Counted from the stretch's first letter, positions 40,318 through 51,948 are shown. The stretch is DNA of 64,000 bases from Actinomadura sp. NBRC 104412 (GCF_030269515.1 NZ_BSTM01000005.1:102357-166356), one strand, 5' to 3'. Notes: generated by a model not told the origin, from the sequence alone. Numbers and translations are program-made.

Positions 40318-40797
40318 TCATCGTCGCCCGCGTTTCTCCCGCCAGGAGCTCAGCAGGTCGTCCTGCAACCCGAACATCTCCTTGTGCTCCTCGGGTTCGG
40401 CGTGGTCGTAGCCCAGCAGGTGCAGGATGCCGTGCGTGCACAGCAGCTCCAGCTCCTCGTCGCGGCCGTGCCCGGCGGCGGCCGCCTGGCGTTCGGCCAC
40501 CGGAGGGCACAGCACCACGTCGCCGAGCAGGGCGGGGTCGGGTTCGCCGTCCTCGTCGGCGCCGCCGGACATGTGGCCGGGCCGCAGCTCGTCCATGGGG
40601 AACGCCAGGACGTCGGTGGGGCCGGGCTCGCCCATCCACTTCTCGTGCAGTTCGCTCATCGCGGCCTCGTCGACCAGCAGCAGCGACAGCTCGGCCAGCG
40701 GGTGGACGCGCATGCCGTCCAGGACGTGCCGGGCGAGGTCGGCCAGCGCCTTCTCGTCGATCGGCGCGCCGGACTCGTTCAGCACCTCGATGCTCAC
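40318..40797 (-). CDS. ybeY: Endoribonuclease YbeY (rRNA maturation factor)
   Basis: A 159-residue zinc-dependent RNase required for 16S rRNA 3'-end processing and ribosome quality control. The three-histidine zinc motif [11 protein letters not shown] is intact near 120-130, and [12 protein letters not shown] is the conserved substrate-binding segment. An acidic insertion ([15 protein letters not shown]) separates the two. The GTG at 40797 starts 26 bp after phoH ends. Confidence 0.95.
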   Translation of the reverse strand: MSIEVLNESGAPIDEKALADLARHVLDGMRVHPLAELSLLLVDEAAMSELHEKWMGEPGPTDVLAFPMDELRPGHMSGGADEDGEPDPALLGDVVLCPPVAERQAAAAGHGRDEELELLCTHGILHLLGYDHAEPEEHKEMFGLQDDLLSSWREKRGRR

Positions 40798-40823
40798 CGG
40801 CGCCGCCCTTCGCCGTCGGTCAT

Positions 40824-42875
<2,052 letters not shown>

Positions 42876-43061
42876 CAGCCGGGCCTTGCGGCCTCTGTGA
42901 CCTGCCTTCTCTCGCTGTCGGTGTGTCCCGCGTCTGACCCTTCCAATGGTACTGGCCGCCTCCGGCGGAACGCCGCCGTATTTTCGCTCGCCGTGCCCCG
43001 TCCGCGACCGGCGAAACGGCGGCGCGCGTGTGGACGAGGACGGGCGGAGGTGCGGGGGGGA

Positions 43062-43406
43062 TCAGCCGGGCGGCCAGTTCAGGCCGCGGCCGCCCAGGAC
43101 GTGGGCGTGCACGTGGAACACCGTCTGGCCGGCCTGCGCGCCGGTGTTGAAGACGATGCGGTAGCCGGTGTCGGCCACTCCCTCGTCCACGGCCACCTGG
43201 CGGGCCTCCCGGAGCAGCTCGGCCAGCAACTCGGGGTCGGCGTCGGCCAGGTCGCCCACCGTCGCGTGGTGCTCGCGGGGGATGACCAGGACATGGGTCG
43301 GCGCCTGCGGGTTGATGTCGCGGAACGCGACCGTCCCCGCGGACTCGCGGACGATCTTGGCGGGCACGTCCGCTGAAACGATCTTGCAGAACAGGCAGTC
43401 GGTCAT
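43062..43406 (-). CDS. HIT-family hydrolase (HinT-like)
   Basis: A 114-residue histidine-triad protein with the zinc-type N-terminus DCLFCKIV and the active-site FHVHAHVLGG (H-x-H-x-H). HinT enzymes hydrolyse nucleotide phosphoramidates such as aminoacyl-adenylates. The ATG at 43406 has GGGAGGAG upstream at good distance. It lies upstream of phoH on the same strand, an order conserved in actinobacteria, with a 186-bp gap holding nothing recognisable. Confidence 0.93.
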   Translation of the reverse strand: MTDCLFCKIVSADVPAKIVRESAGTVAFRDINPQAPTHVLVIPREHHATVGDLADADPELLAELLREARQVAVDEGVADTGYRIVFNTGAQAGQTVFHVHAHVLGGRGLNWPPG

Positions 43407-43485
43407 CGCTCTCCTCCCGCGACGTGCTGTCCGGAGATCCTAGCGGGGCGGCCCCCGCGCGACCTGCCGTGACCGGCGGGACGCG

Positions 43486-43534
43486 CCGTGAGCATCGTGC
43501 ACAAAGGTGGCCGTGAGCATCGTGCACAAAGGTG
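43486..43534. repeat. Tandem 24-bp direct repeat upstream of the sigma factor gene
   Basis: Two exact 24-bp copies (beginning ccgtgagcatcgtgc and ending acaaaggtg) at 43486-43509 and 43511-43534, with a 25-bp period. Each contains the small palindrome gtgcac. They lie in the 361-bp gap between the divergent HIT and sigma-factor genes; the rest of that gap shows no convincing coding sequence. Confidence 0.75.
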
Positions 43535-43767
43535 ATCGAGCCGTGTCCGGTTCCGACCCTGCCAGGGGCCCCGCTCGATTAGGGTGGTCAGCCCAGGCGT
43601 ACCCCCGGCTCGTCGGCACAGCGCGCTCTCGCACGACCGGTCGGTCCGTCTTTCCAGCGGCCCGCCGGGACGACCGCCCGGAGCGAGCGGCCGGGGTGCG
43701 GTGAAGGCGGCGGACAGGTGACCCAGGAAGAGACAGCACGGCCTGCCCTTTCGTACGGGGCGTTCAC

Positions 43768-44376
43768 GTGACCGAGGCAAGACAGCAGATGCCGTTTCGT
43801 AAACCCGACGACGAGGGCGCGCGTCCCATTGACGTGACCGAGACCCTCGTGGCCAGGGGCACGGCTGGGGCTGTTGCCGTGGCCTGGGACGCCGACCAGG
43901 CCGTGACCGCTCTGTACAGTGCCAACTACCGGTCGCTGGTACGGCTGGCGGCCATGCTGGTACGTGACTCGGGGACGGCCGAGGAGGTCGTGCAGGACGC
44001 GTTCGTCGCCATGCACGGCGGGTGGCGGCGGCTGCGCGACCCCGACAAGGCCCTGTCGTACCTGCGCCAGTCCGTGGTCAACCGGTCGCGCTCGGTGCTG
44101 CGGCATCGCGCCGTCGTGGAGAAGTACGCTCCGAAGGGGCTGCCGGACGCGCCGAGCGCGGAGGCCGGGGCCATCGGAGAGCTGGAGCGCTCCGCCGTGG
44201 TGGAGGCGCTGCACCGGCTTCCCACCCGCCAGCGCGAGGCGCTCGTGCTGCGCTACTACGCCGATCTGTCCGAAGCCGAGATCGCCAAGACGATGGGCAT
44301 CTCCCGCGGCGCCGTCAAGAGCCACACGGCCCGCGGCATGGCCGCGCTACGCAATATCCTGGAGCAGTTCTCATGA
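43768..44376 (+). CDS. ECF RNA polymerase sigma factor, SigE family
   Basis: A 202-residue extracytoplasmic-function sigma factor. Region 2 is ALYSANYRSLVRLAAMLVRD through EEVVQDAFVAMHGGW (near 48-90); region 4 is LPTRQREALVLRYYADLS with the helix-turn-helix AEIAKTMGISRGAVKSHTARG (near 150-190). About 45 extra residues precede region 2. The GTG at 43768 has no clear ribosome binding site; ATG 43789 is an alternative. The gene overlaps the next one by ATGA, which encodes a membrane protein that may be its anti-sigma partner. Confidence 0.88.
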   Translation: MTEARQQMPFRKPDDEGARPIDVTETLVARGTAGAVAVAWDADQAVTALYSANYRSLVRLAAMLVRDSGTAEEVVQDAFVAMHGGWRRLRDPDKALSYLRQSVVNRSRSVLRHRAVVEKYAPKGLPDAPSAEAGAIGELERSAVVEALHRLPTRQREALVLRYYADLSEAEIAKTMGISRGAVKSHTARGMAALRNILEQFS

Positions 44377-45050
44377 CCACCGACCCCCACGACGAGCACG
44401 GCGACATCCTCCGCCGCGCCCTGCACGCGGAGGCGGACAAGGTCATCCCGGGGGCGGACGGCCTGGAGAAGATCCGCGCCCGCATCGAGGAGCGCAGCAG
44501 GCCCAGGTTCGGCTGGGACTGGTTCACCGTCAACGCGGCGCGCCCCATCGTGGCCGTGGCGGTCGCCGTGGTCGTCACCTGCGTCGGCGTCACCGCCCCG
44601 CAGGCCATCGAGTTCATCCAGTCCACCGCGAACCACGGTCCCTCCGGCGATGACGGTGGCGGCAGCGCCCACGGCAGCGACGCCACGCGGGGCCTGCCAC
44701 CCGACGTCCGGCCGACCGGCCCCACGCGGCCGAGCGGCGAGGGGGATCCGAGCACGGCGGGGTCGCCGTCGCCCGCGGCCTCGCCCGGGACCGAGGCCTG
44801 CGGCGCGCAGCCCCCGGCCACCGCCGCGTCGCCGTCACCGAGCGGCGCGCCCGAGGCGGGCGCCTCGGGGCAGGCCGCTCCCCCGTCCCAGCCGTGCCCG
44901 GCGACGACCCCTCCGCCGACGCCGCCGACCAGCACGTCCCCGGACCCCGGCGTCCCGACGGATCCGGATCCCGACCAGCCGACGGATCCGCCCACGACCG
45001 AGGCCCCGGCCGGTGGGGGCCAGTCGGCGGAGCAGCCCGCCGGTCAGTAG
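44373..45050 (+). CDS. Single-pass membrane protein coupled to the sigma factor (putative anti-sigma)
   Basis: A 225-residue protein with a cytoplasmic N-terminus (about 1-55, HGDILRRALHAEADKVIPGADGL...IRARIEERS), one membrane helix (IVAVAVAVVVTCVGVTAPQA) and a long Pro/Ser/Thr-rich, presumably extracellular tail (from about 90) with two cysteines. Its start overlaps the sigma-factor stop (ATGA). This topology and coupling fit an anti-sigma factor or stress sensor, but no zinc-binding HxxxCxxC motif is present, so the role is an inference from position. Confidence 0.65.
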   Translation: MTTDPHDEHGDILRRALHAEADKVIPGADGLEKIRARIEERSRPRFGWDWFTVNAARPIVAVAVAVVVTCVGVTAPQAIEFIQSTANHGPSGDDGGGSAHGSDATRGLPPDVRPTGPTRPSGEGDPSTAGSPSPAASPGTEACGAQPPATAASPSPSGAPEAGASGQAAPPSQPCPATTPPPTPPTSTSPDPGVPTDPDPDQPTDPPTTEAPAGGGQSAEQPAGQ

Positions 45051-45076
45051 CCCGGCTCGCCCATGGCGGGGGGCGC

Positions 45077-45820
45077 TTACCAGCGGCCCGTGGCGGCCTG
45101 GAGGACGGAGAGGGCGGCCACGCCCGCCGTCGAGGTGCGCAGGACGGTCGGTCCCAGCCGGACGGCGCTCGCTCCCGCGGCGGTCAGGGCGGCCAGTTCG
45201 TCGTCGGTGATGCCGCCCTCGGGCCCGATCACCACGCAGATCTCCCCTGTGGAGGGCGGCGCGACGGCGCTCAGCGGGTCCTTCGCCCCCTCGTGCAGGA
45301 CCAGACCGGCGCCCCCCGCCGCGACGGCCGCCGCGACCCGCCGTACGACCTCGGGGGTGGACGCCAGGCCGGGCACCTCGGGGAGCCGGCTCCGGCGGGC
45401 CTGCTTGGCGGCCTCGCGGGCGGCGCCGCGCCAGCGTCCCAGCGCCTTGTCGCGGCGTTCCGGACGCCACTGGGTGACGCAGCGCGCGGCGGCCCACGGC
45501 ACGATCTCGTCCACCCCGGCCTCGGTCATGGTCTCCACGGCCAGCTCGCCGCGGTCGCCCTTGGGCAGTGCCTGGACGGCGACCAGCCTGGGCTCGGGCA
45601 CCGGATCCGTGCGCCGGACGATCACCTCCACGGTGAGCGCGGCACGGTCGGCCGCGACGACGACGCACTCGGCCACCAGCCCGGCCCCGTCGGTGAGGTC
45701 GACGCGCTCACCGGGACGCAGCCGCTTCACCGTCGCCGCATGACGCCCCTCGGGGCCGTCCAGAACGACCCGGTCGCGTCCCAGGTCGGCCTCCCCGGCG
45801 AGGAACACCGGCGGGCTCAT
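45077..45820 (-). CDS. rsmE: 16S rRNA (uracil-1498-N3)-methyltransferase
   Basis: A 247-residue SPOUT methyltransferase using S-adenosylmethionine to methylate U1498 of 16S rRNA. An N-terminal PUA-like domain (SPPVFLAGEADLGRDRVVL, HAATVKRLRPGERV) is followed by the trefoil-knot domain with VVIGPEGGITDDE and LGPTVLRTSTAGVAAL. The ATG at 45820 has GGGGAG upstream. It follows dnaJ by about 110 bp, the conserved hrcA-dnaJ-rsmE order. Confidence 0.95.
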   Translation of the reverse strand: MSPPVFLAGEADLGRDRVVLDGPEGRHAATVKRLRPGERVDLTDGAGLVAECVVVAADRAALTVEVIVRRTDPVPEPRLVAVQALPKGDRGELAVETMTEAGVDEIVPWAAARCVTQWRPERRDKALGRWRGAAREAAKQARRSRLPEVPGLASTPEVVRRVAAAVAAGGAGLVLHEGAKDPLSAVAPPSTGEICVVIGPEGGITDDELAALTAAGASAVRLGPTVLRTSTAGVAALSVLQAATGRW

Positions 45821-45930
45821 CCCACTCCCCCCGTCCGCGGGACCGGGCCGCTTGCAGGGCGCGGTCCTCCGGGCGCCGTCGTTCAGGCGCCGCCGTCCCG
45901 GCCCTCGCGGTAGGCGGCCCTGACATCCCT

Positions 45931-47070
45931 TCAGTGCTGGTTGAACACGTCCCTCAGGCGGGAGAAGACGTTGCGCTGGCCGGGCGCGAACTTGCCGGGC
46001 GGGCGTTCCTCGCCGCGCAGCTTGGCCAGGCGGCGCAGCAGCTCCTCCTGCTCGTCGTCGAGCCTGGACGGGGTCTCGACGTTCACATGGATCAGCAGGT
46101 CGCCGCGGCCGCTCTCGTTCAGGTGCCGGACGCCGCGGCCGTACAGGGTGATCACCTGGCCGGACTGGGTGCCGGGCTTGATGTCGACCTCCTCGGCGCC
46201 GTCCAGCGTCTCGATGGTCACGTTGGTGCCCAGCGCGGCGGCCGTCATCGGGATCTCCACCGTGCAGTGCAGGTCGTCGCCCTCCCGCTCGAAGATCGGG
46301 TGCGGCCGTTCCACGATCTCCAGGAACAGGTCGCCGGGCGGGCCGCCGCCGGGGCCGACCTCGCCCTCGCCCGCGAGCTGGATGTGGATGCCGTTCTCCA
46401 CCCCCGCCGGGATCTTGACCTTGACGGTACGGCGGGTACGGACCCGGCCGTCGCCCGAGCACTCCTGGCACGGGGTGCGGATCACGCTGCCGAAGCCGCC
46501 GCACTGCGGGCACGGCCGGGCCGTCATGACCTGGCCGAGGAAGGAGCGCTGCACCTGCTGCACCTCGCCGCGGCCGTGGCAGGTGTCGCAGGTCTCCGGG
46601 TGGGTGCCGGGCGCACAGCCCGAACCGCCGCAGGTGGCGCAGATCACCGCGGTGTCGATGGACAGCTCGCGGGTCGTGCCGAACGCGGTCTCGCCGAGGT
46701 CGAGCTCGACCCGCAGCGTGGCGTTGCGGCCGCGGCGGGCGCGGCTGCGCGGGCCGCGCGAGGCGGTGGTACCGAAGAACGCGTCCATGATGTCGCTGAA
46801 CGGGAAGCCCGCGGCGCCGAAGCCGCCGCCGGGGCCGCCGCCGGCGCCGCCCGACGCGAACGGGTCGGCGCCCAGGTCGTACATCTCGCGCTTCTTCGGG
46901 TCGGAGAGCACCTCGTAAGCCTGGGTGATCTCCTTGAACCGCTCCTGGGTCTCCGGGTCCGGGTTCACGTCCGGATGGAGCTCCCTGGCCAGCCGCCGAT
47001 AGGCCTTCTTGACCTCGTCGGGGCTGGCGTCGCGGCGGACGCCCAGGGTCGCGTAGTAGTCGTTGGCCAC
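45931..47070 (-). CDS. dnaJ: Chaperone protein DnaJ (type I)
   Basis: A 379-residue Hsp40 with a J domain ([16 protein letters not shown] in [10 protein letters not shown]), a Gly/Phe-rich linker (near 75-95), four CxxCxGxG zinc repeats ([32 protein letters not shown]) and a C-terminal substrate-binding domain. As the copy linked to hrcA it corresponds to DnaJ2 of other actinobacteria. The GTG start is 1 nt after the hrcA stop (TAAGTG), so it is co-transcribed with hrcA under the CIRCE element. Confidence 0.96.
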   Translation of the reverse strand: MANDYYATLGVRRDASPDEVKKAYRRLARELHPDVNPDPETQERFKEITQAYEVLSDPKKREMYDLGADPFASGGAGGGPGGGFGAAGFPFSDIMDAFFGTTASRGPRSRARRGRNATLRVELDLGETAFGTTRELSIDTAVICATCGGSGCAPGTHPETCDTCHGRGEVQQVQRSFLGQVMTARPCPQCGGFGSVIRTPCQECSGDGRVRTRRTVKVKIPAGVENGIHIQLAGEGEVGPGGGPPGDLFLEIVERPHPIFEREGDDLHCTVEIPMTAAALGTNVTIETLDGAEEVDIKPGTQSGQVITLYGRGVRHLNESGRGDLLIHVNVETPSRLDDEQEELLRRLAKLRGEERPPGKFAPGQRNVFSRLRDVFNQH

Positions 47071-48084
47071 TTACGACCCCGCCAGGATCTGTCCGACGTA
47101 GCGTGCCACTGCCCGTACCGCTCCCATCGTGCCGGGGTAGTCCATCCGTGTCGGCCCGAGCACTCCCAGCCGGGCCAGGGTCTTGTCGCCGACCCCGTAA
47201 TCGGCGACGACCACCGAGGTCGAGCGAAGCCCCTCGTCGGGGTTCTCGGTGCCGATCCGCACCGTCACTGTAGAGGAGTCACCGGCCTCGCCCAGCAGCC
47301 TCATCAGCACCACCTGCTCCTCCAGCGCCTCCAGCACCTCCCGCAGGCTCTGTGAGAAGTCCACCGCGGCCAGGTTGGCGGCGCCGGCGAAGACGATCTT
47401 CTCATCGTTCTTCTCCACCAGGGTCTCCAGCAACACCGACAGCACCGCGGCCATGATCGGCCGGTCCTCCGGCTGCACCCGGTCCGGCAGGTCGGCGACG
47501 GCGGCGGGAACCTCCCCGAGCCCGCATCCGTCGAGGCACGTATTGAGCAACGCGCGAAGGTGGGCGATCGATTCCTCGGAGAGCTGGGCCGGGGTTTCGA
47601 TCACCCGCTGCTCCACCCGCCCGGTGTTGGTGATCAGAACGAGCAGCAGCCGGTGCGCGGCGACCGGGACCAGTTCCACGTGCCGCACCGACGAGCGGGT
47701 GAGCGACGGGTACTGCACCACCGCCACCTGCCTGGTGAGCTGGGCGAGCAGCCGTACCGTCCGACTCACCACGTCGTCGAGGTCGTAGGCGCCGCTGAGG
47801 AACGTCTCGATCGCGCGGCGCTCCGCGCTCGACAGCGGCTTGATCGTCGACAGCCGGTCGACGAAGAGCCGGTACCCCTTGTCGGTGGGGACGCGGCCCG
47901 CGCTGGTATGCGGCTGGTGGATGTACCCCTGCTCCTCCAGGACGGCCATGTCGTTGCGGATGGTCGCCGGGGACACCCCGAGATTGTGCCGGTCGGCCAG
48001 GGCCTTGGAGCCGACCGGCTCGTTGGTGGAGACGTAGTCCTCGACAATGGCGCGGAGGACGGCGAGCTTCCTGTCGTCGAGCAC
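47071..48084 (-). CDS. hrcA: Heat-inducible transcriptional repressor HrcA
   Basis: A 337-residue repressor of class I heat-shock genes. The N-terminal winged helix has [20 protein letters not shown] and [19 protein letters not shown]; the following GAF-like and dimerisation domains are of normal length. The GTG at 48084 matches the family N-terminus; an ATG eight codons upstream is possible. A CIRCE element about 50 bp upstream indicates autoregulation. Confidence 0.95.
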   Translation of the reverse strand: MLDDRKLAVLRAIVEDYVSTNEPVGSKALADRHNLGVSPATIRNDMAVLEEQGYIHQPHTSAGRVPTDKGYRLFVDRLSTIKPLSSAERRAIETFLSGAYDLDDVVSRTVRLLAQLTRQVAVVQYPSLTRSSVRHVELVPVAAHRLLLVLITNTGRVEQRVIETPAQLSEESIAHLRALLNTCLDGCGLGEVPAAVADLPDRVQPEDRPIMAAVLSVLLETLVEKNDEKIVFAGAANLAAVDFSQSLREVLEALEEQVVLMRLLGEAGDSSTVTVRIGTENPDEGLRSTSVVVADYGVGDKTLARLGVLGPTRMDYPGTMGAVRAVARYVGQILAGS

Positions 48085-48130
48085 TTGGCGGTCACCCCCC
48101 TGCCCCATTCCCGAGCCGTTCACGACTCGC

Positions 48131-48155
48131 TGGCACTCCGTTCTTCCGAGTGCCA
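48131..48155. promoter_or_regulatory. CIRCE element
   Basis: TGGCACTC-N9-GAGTGCCA is a perfect inverted repeat with the 9-bp spacer of the HrcA operator, one substitution away per arm from the classical TTAGCACTC core. It lies upstream of hrcA-dnaJ. Confidence 0.88.
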
Positions 48156-48311
48156 AGTGTACGGCCCGCAGAGCCGTAATCGGAGTCCTCCCTGGGCGTC
48201 TTCCCCGCGGGGGTTCATGGAACCACGGAGCGGCCATTCACGGACACGGAGAGGCACCCGCCGGCGGAACCGCGGAGGGGGTGCCCGGCCCGCCCAGTAG
48301 AGTGCCGGACC

Positions 48312-49157
48312 GTGCGCAGCAAGGATTACGGCGACGACGTCCTGGCGGGGGACTGGAGGCGCCCCCGTAAGGGGACGATCCCCGAGATCGCCGCCGAGAA
48401 CGGGCTCGTGGCGGAGGACCCGGACAGCGGCTTCTGCGGTGCGGTGGTCGGCTGTGACAAGTCCGGCGTGACCCTGGAAGACCGCTTCGGCAAGCGGCGG
48501 GTGTTCCCGCTGGCCAAGGCCGGGTTCCTGATCGACGGCAGGCCCGTGACGCTCGTCCGCCCGTCCGGTGGCGCCCCTGGCGGCGGCGCGTCCGGGCAGG
48601 GGGTGCGCCGGTCCGCCTCCGGGTCCATCGCGGTGCCGGGCCTGCGCGCACGGGTGGCCAAGAAGAGCCGCATCTACGTGGAGGGCGTCCACGACGCGGA
48701 GCTGGTCGAGAAGATCTGGGGCCATGACCTGCGCGTGGAGGGCGTCGTCGTGGAGTATCTGGAGGGCGTCGACGACCTTCCCGCCATCGTGGAAGGGTTC
48801 GGCCCTGGACCGGGACGTCGTCTAGGGGTGCTCGTCGACCATCTGGTGGAGGGCTCCAAGGAGAGCCGGATCGCCGCCCAGGTGTCCTCGCCTCACGTGC
48901 TCGTCACCGGCCATCCCTTCATCGACATCTGGGAGGCCGTCAAGCCTTCGGCGCTCGGAATCGCCGCCTGGCCGAGCGTCCCGCGCGGCGTACCGTGGAA
49001 GGAAGGGGTGCTCGCCGCATTGGGTTGGGGGGACGATGTGCGGGCCGGCTGGAAACGGATCCTCGGAGCCGTCTCGTCCTATACCGATCTGGAGCCCGCC
49101 CTTCTGGGCAGGGTCGAGGAACTTATCGATTTCGTCACCGTTCCGGAACAACTTTAG
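48312..49157 (+). CDS. DUF3097 family protein
   Basis: A 281-residue cytoplasmic protein found across actinobacteria with no assigned reaction. It starts [21 protein letters not shown], includes a basic central linker, and its second half ([19 protein letters not shown] ... [14 protein letters not shown]) has the spacing of a Toprim-like fold, with a Glu after the first strand and an Asp in the VDH segment. That resemblance is only visual. A TAGAGT -10-like element (48298-48303) ends 8 nt before the GTG with no Shine-Dalgarno, so the mRNA is probably leaderless. Confidence 0.82.
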   Translation: MRSKDYGDDVLAGDWRRPRKGTIPEIAAENGLVAEDPDSGFCGAVVGCDKSGVTLEDRFGKRRVFPLAKAGFLIDGRPVTLVRPSGGAPGGGASGQGVRRSASGSIAVPGLRARVAKKSRIYVEGVHDAELVEKIWGHDLRVEGVVVEYLEGVDDLPAIVEGFGPGPGRRLGVLVDHLVEGSKESRIAAQVSSPHVLVTGHPFIDIWEAVKPSALGIAAWPSVPRGVPWKEGVLAALGWGDDVRAGWKRILGAVSSYTDLEPALLGRVEELIDFVTVPEQL

Positions 49158-49254
49158 GTACCCGCTGCTGCGTCTAACCCTTGGCACGCTTAACCACGAA
49201 GCCATTGTCAGCTCCCCACGAACCGCCGTCGCCGCCAGCGAACAGGAGCACGCG

Positions 49255-49797
49255 ATGTCGTACGGGCCCCCGGAGCAGCCTGGATATGGAGAGCCCCAGC
49301 CGGGCTACGGACAGCAGCAACCACCCCCGGGATACGGGCAGGACCCGTACGGCCAGGGCTACGGCCAGGCGCCCGGTTATGGGCAGGCCCCTGGGTACGG
49401 GCAGCCGGGCTATGGCCCCGCCTACGGCGGCCAGATGCAGCCTTACGGCCAGCCCGGGTACGGGACGACCTCGGACGAGCGCACCTGGGCACTGCTGGGG
49501 CACCTGGGGCAGTTCCTGATCGGGATCTTCGCCCCGCTGATCGTCTACCTGGTCAAGAAGGACGAGTCGGCGTTCCTACGCCATCACGGGGCGCAGGGCC
49601 TCAACCTGGGCATCACCCAGCTGATCTACCTCGTGATCAACCTGGTGCTGAGCGTGGTCACCTTCGGCCTCTGGCTGATCCCGACCTTCGTGGTGGGCAT
49701 CATGCAGCTGGTGTTCCTGATCATGGCCGCGGTCGCCGGGAACCGGGGGGAGTGGTACCGCTTCCCGACCTTCATGGCCTGGCCCATGATCAAGTAG
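49255..49797 (+). CDS. DUF4870 membrane protein with Gly/Tyr-rich N-terminus
   Basis: A 180-residue protein. Residues 1-72 are a disordered region of imperfect PGYGQ repeats; residues 75-180 are a DUF4870 domain with three hydrophobic segments ([62 protein letters not shown]). Function is unknown. AGGAG 6 nt upstream supports the ATG at 49255, and a TTGGCA/CATTGT promoter-like pair (49181-49208) lies upstream. A shorter paralogue is encoded at 52226. Confidence 0.82.
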   Translation: MSYGPPEQPGYGEPQPGYGQQQPPPGYGQDPYGQGYGQAPGYGQAPGYGQPGYGPAYGGQMQPYGQPGYGTTSDERTWALLGHLGQFLIGIFAPLIVYLVKKDESAFLRHHGAQGLNLGITQLIYLVINLVLSVVTFGLWLIPTFVVGIMQLVFLIMAAVAGNRGEWYRFPTFMAWPMIK

Positions 49798-49821
49798 CCG
49801 CCGGGGCGCGGGTACGGGCGC

Positions 49822-51033
49822 TCAGGTGAGGTCGCGGACGACGGCGTCGGCGAGCAGGCGACCGCGCAGGGTCAGCACGGCGCGGCCCTTCGTCTCGAAG
49901 GGCCCGGGGTCGATGAGCCCGTCGCCGATCGCCCGCCGCACCGCCGCCTCGTCCAGCAGGTCGGCGGGGCAGCCGTCCGCCAGCCGCAACTCCAGCATGA
50001 TGCGCTCGATGCGCCGGTCCTGGTCGTCCAGGACCTCGCGTGCGTGCGCGGGGGTGACCTTCTCGGCGAGGCGGGACGCGTAGGCGGCGGGATGCTTGAC
50101 GTTCCACCAGCGCGTGCCCCCCACGTGGCTGTGGGCGCCGGGGCCGACGCCCCACCAGTCGGCGCCCGTCCAGTACAGGAGGTTGTGCCGGCATGAGGCT
50201 CCGGGGGACGAGGCCCAGTTGGATATCTCGTACCAGTGCAGGCCGTGGGCGCTGAGCAGTTCGTCGGCCATGAGGTAGCGGTCGGCCATCGCGTCGTCGT
50301 CGGGCGGGGTCAGTTCCCCTCTGCGTACCCGCGCGGCCAGGCGGGTGCCCTCTTCGACGATGAGCGCGTAGGCCGACACGTGATCGGGATTGGCCGCCAG
50401 AGCCGCCTCCAGGGACGCCCTCCAGTCGTCATCGCTCTCCCCTGGCGTGCCGTAGATCAGGTCCAGGTTGATGTGGTCGAAGCCCGCAGCGCGCGTCCAC
50501 TCCACGACCTGGGGAACGCGGCCGGGGGTGTGGGTGCGGTCCAAGACGGCCAGGACGTGCTCGCGTGCGCTCTGCATCCCGTACGAGACCCGTGTGAACC
50601 CGCGCTCCCGCAGGCGGGCCAGGTACGGCTCGTCCACCGACTCGGGATTGGCCTCAGTGGTGATCTCCGCACTGGGCGCCAGCCCGAATTCGGCGTCGAT
50701 GGCGTCCAGAATGCGCCCGAGGTCGTCCGGAGGCAGCAGCGTGGGGGTGCCCCCGCCCACGAAGACCGTCTCCACAGGGAGGTCCGTCGCGCCGAGGACA
50801 CGCCTGGCCAGCCGCACTTCCTCTATGGCGGTGTCGGCGTACGAGTCGCGACTCGCGCCAGGCCCCAGCTCCGTGGCGGTGTAGGTGTTGAAGTCGCAGT
50901 AGCCACACCGCGTCACGCAGAACGGGACGTGCACGTAGAACGCGAACGGCCGCTCCCCCAAGCCCTCCAAAGCGCTCCGGGGCAGCGCACCATCAGCGGG
51001 TACGGGGTCGCCGTCGGGCAGTGTGGCGGGCAT
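49822..51033 (-). CDS. hemW: Radical SAM haem chaperone HemW
   Basis: A 403-residue radical SAM protein related to oxygen-independent coproporphyrinogen oxidase. The [4Fe-4S] cluster motif CVTRCGYCDFNTY is near 39-50; VFVGGGTPTLLP and LIYGTPGESDDDW are family blocks; the C-terminal HemN domain follows. The CxxxCxxCxF pattern and lack of HemN's N-terminal extension favour HemW, which delivers haem to respiratory enzymes. The ATG at 51033 has GGAGG abutting it, so it may be leaderless. Confidence 0.92.
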   Translation of the reverse strand: MPATLPDGDPVPADGALPRSALEGLGERPFAFYVHVPFCVTRCGYCDFNTYTATELGPGASRDSYADTAIEEVRLARRVLGATDLPVETVFVGGGTPTLLPPDDLGRILDAIDAEFGLAPSAEITTEANPESVDEPYLARLRERGFTRVSYGMQSAREHVLAVLDRTHTPGRVPQVVEWTRAAGFDHINLDLIYGTPGESDDDWRASLEAALAANPDHVSAYALIVEEGTRLAARVRRGELTPPDDDAMADRYLMADELLSAHGLHWYEISNWASSPGASCRHNLLYWTGADWWGVGPGAHSHVGGTRWWNVKHPAAYASRLAEKVTPAHAREVLDDQDRRIERIMLELRLADGCPADLLDEAAVRRAIGDGLIDPGPFETKGRAVLTLRGRLLADAVVRDLT

Positions 51034-51129
51034 CCTCCAAGTCTGCCGCGCCCTTCCCCATGGTCGCGCCGAGCCGGTCCCACCCGTGCGGGGCCCGGTT
51101 CCGCCGCGTGTGTGGATAGGGTCGTCCGA

Positions 51130-51948
51130 ATGGCTCATCACGAGACGCCGCCCGCGTACGGGAGGGTGCCCACGCGAGTCCTGCTGTGCGGCGACGCGAA
51201 CGGCTGGCACTACACCGTTATGGACCAGCACGGGACCGTCATGGACGAGCACGGGCACGGACAGCGCGTCCCCTTGCGGGCATCGGGCGTCCTGTGGGAG
51301 AGCCCAAGCCGGCACGACCGCGATCCTGAGCCCCCGTGGTGGCGCCGGCACCTGGACGAGACGGCGCAGGCACTCCGCGACCACGTCGGGCAGGCGGTCA
51401 CCGACCGGACCTTCGCCGACCTCGGAGCGGAAGCCGAGATCGCGTGGTTCGCCGTCGAGGAGCCGACCTCGTGGGAGGGGCTCATCACCCTCGTCGAACC
51501 CGACCCCGCCCGTTTCCCCGGTCGTGTGCCGCCGTTCGTCGTGACCCTGCAACCGGGACGCGGGGCTCTGCTGCCCGACGCGCATCTGCTGTTCTCCACC
51601 CTCGCCACGGATGCCTGGACGGTGCTCGCCGCCGTGTCCGAACGCTGCCGCACGCCGCCTCCACGGGCGTCCTTCCTGTGCGGCTGGGAGGACCACCGCA
51701 GCGTGCGCATCGGGCGGGGCGGCCTCGGGGTCTCCACCATGCGCGCGGACGACGGCACCGAGCGGATCGGGGAGATCCACGTGTTCCGCGGCACGGGCTG
51801 GGGCGGCAACCCCGGGCTGAGGCTGCGGCTGGACGGGATCGATCTGCTGGACGAGCCCGCCCGGGACGTCGCCGAGCTTCTGCGCGGCCTCGGCCACGAG
51901 GTCGTCCCGTACGGCAGGAACGGCATCAAGATCACCGAGCTGGGGTGA
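51130..51948 (+). CDS. Protein of unknown function
   Basis: A 272-residue soluble protein I do not recognise. It begins MAHHETPPAYGRVPTRVLLC, has a Trp-rich segment (PEPPWWRRHLDE) and a second half with regular alternating strands (ASFLCGWEDHRSVRIGRGG, GEIHVFRGTGWGGNPGLRL). No signal peptide, membrane helix or catalytic motif is obvious. A TAGGGT -10-like hexamer (51117-51122) lies 7 nt before the ATG, suggesting leaderless transcription. It is divergent from hemW and followed by a gap of about 280 bp without coding sequence. Confidence 0.65.
   Translation: MAHHETPPAYGRVPTRVLLCGDANGWHYTVMDQHGTVMDEHGHGQRVPLRASGVLWESPSRHDRDPEPPWWRRHLDETAQALRDHVGQAVTDRTFADLGAEAEIAWFAVEEPTSWEGLITLVEPDPARFPGRVPPFVVTLQPGRGALLPDAHLLFSTLATDAWTVLAAVSERCRTPPPRASFLCGWEDHRSVRIGRGGLGVSTMRADDGTERIGEIHVFRGTGWGGNPGLRLRLDGIDLLDEPARDVAELLRGLGHEVVPYGRNGIKITELG

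Noticed and set aside
49264-49460. A DNA tandem repeat in the DUF4870 gene
   Set aside because: The repetition is at protein level (PGYGQ units) with varied codons, common for disordered N-termini in this family.
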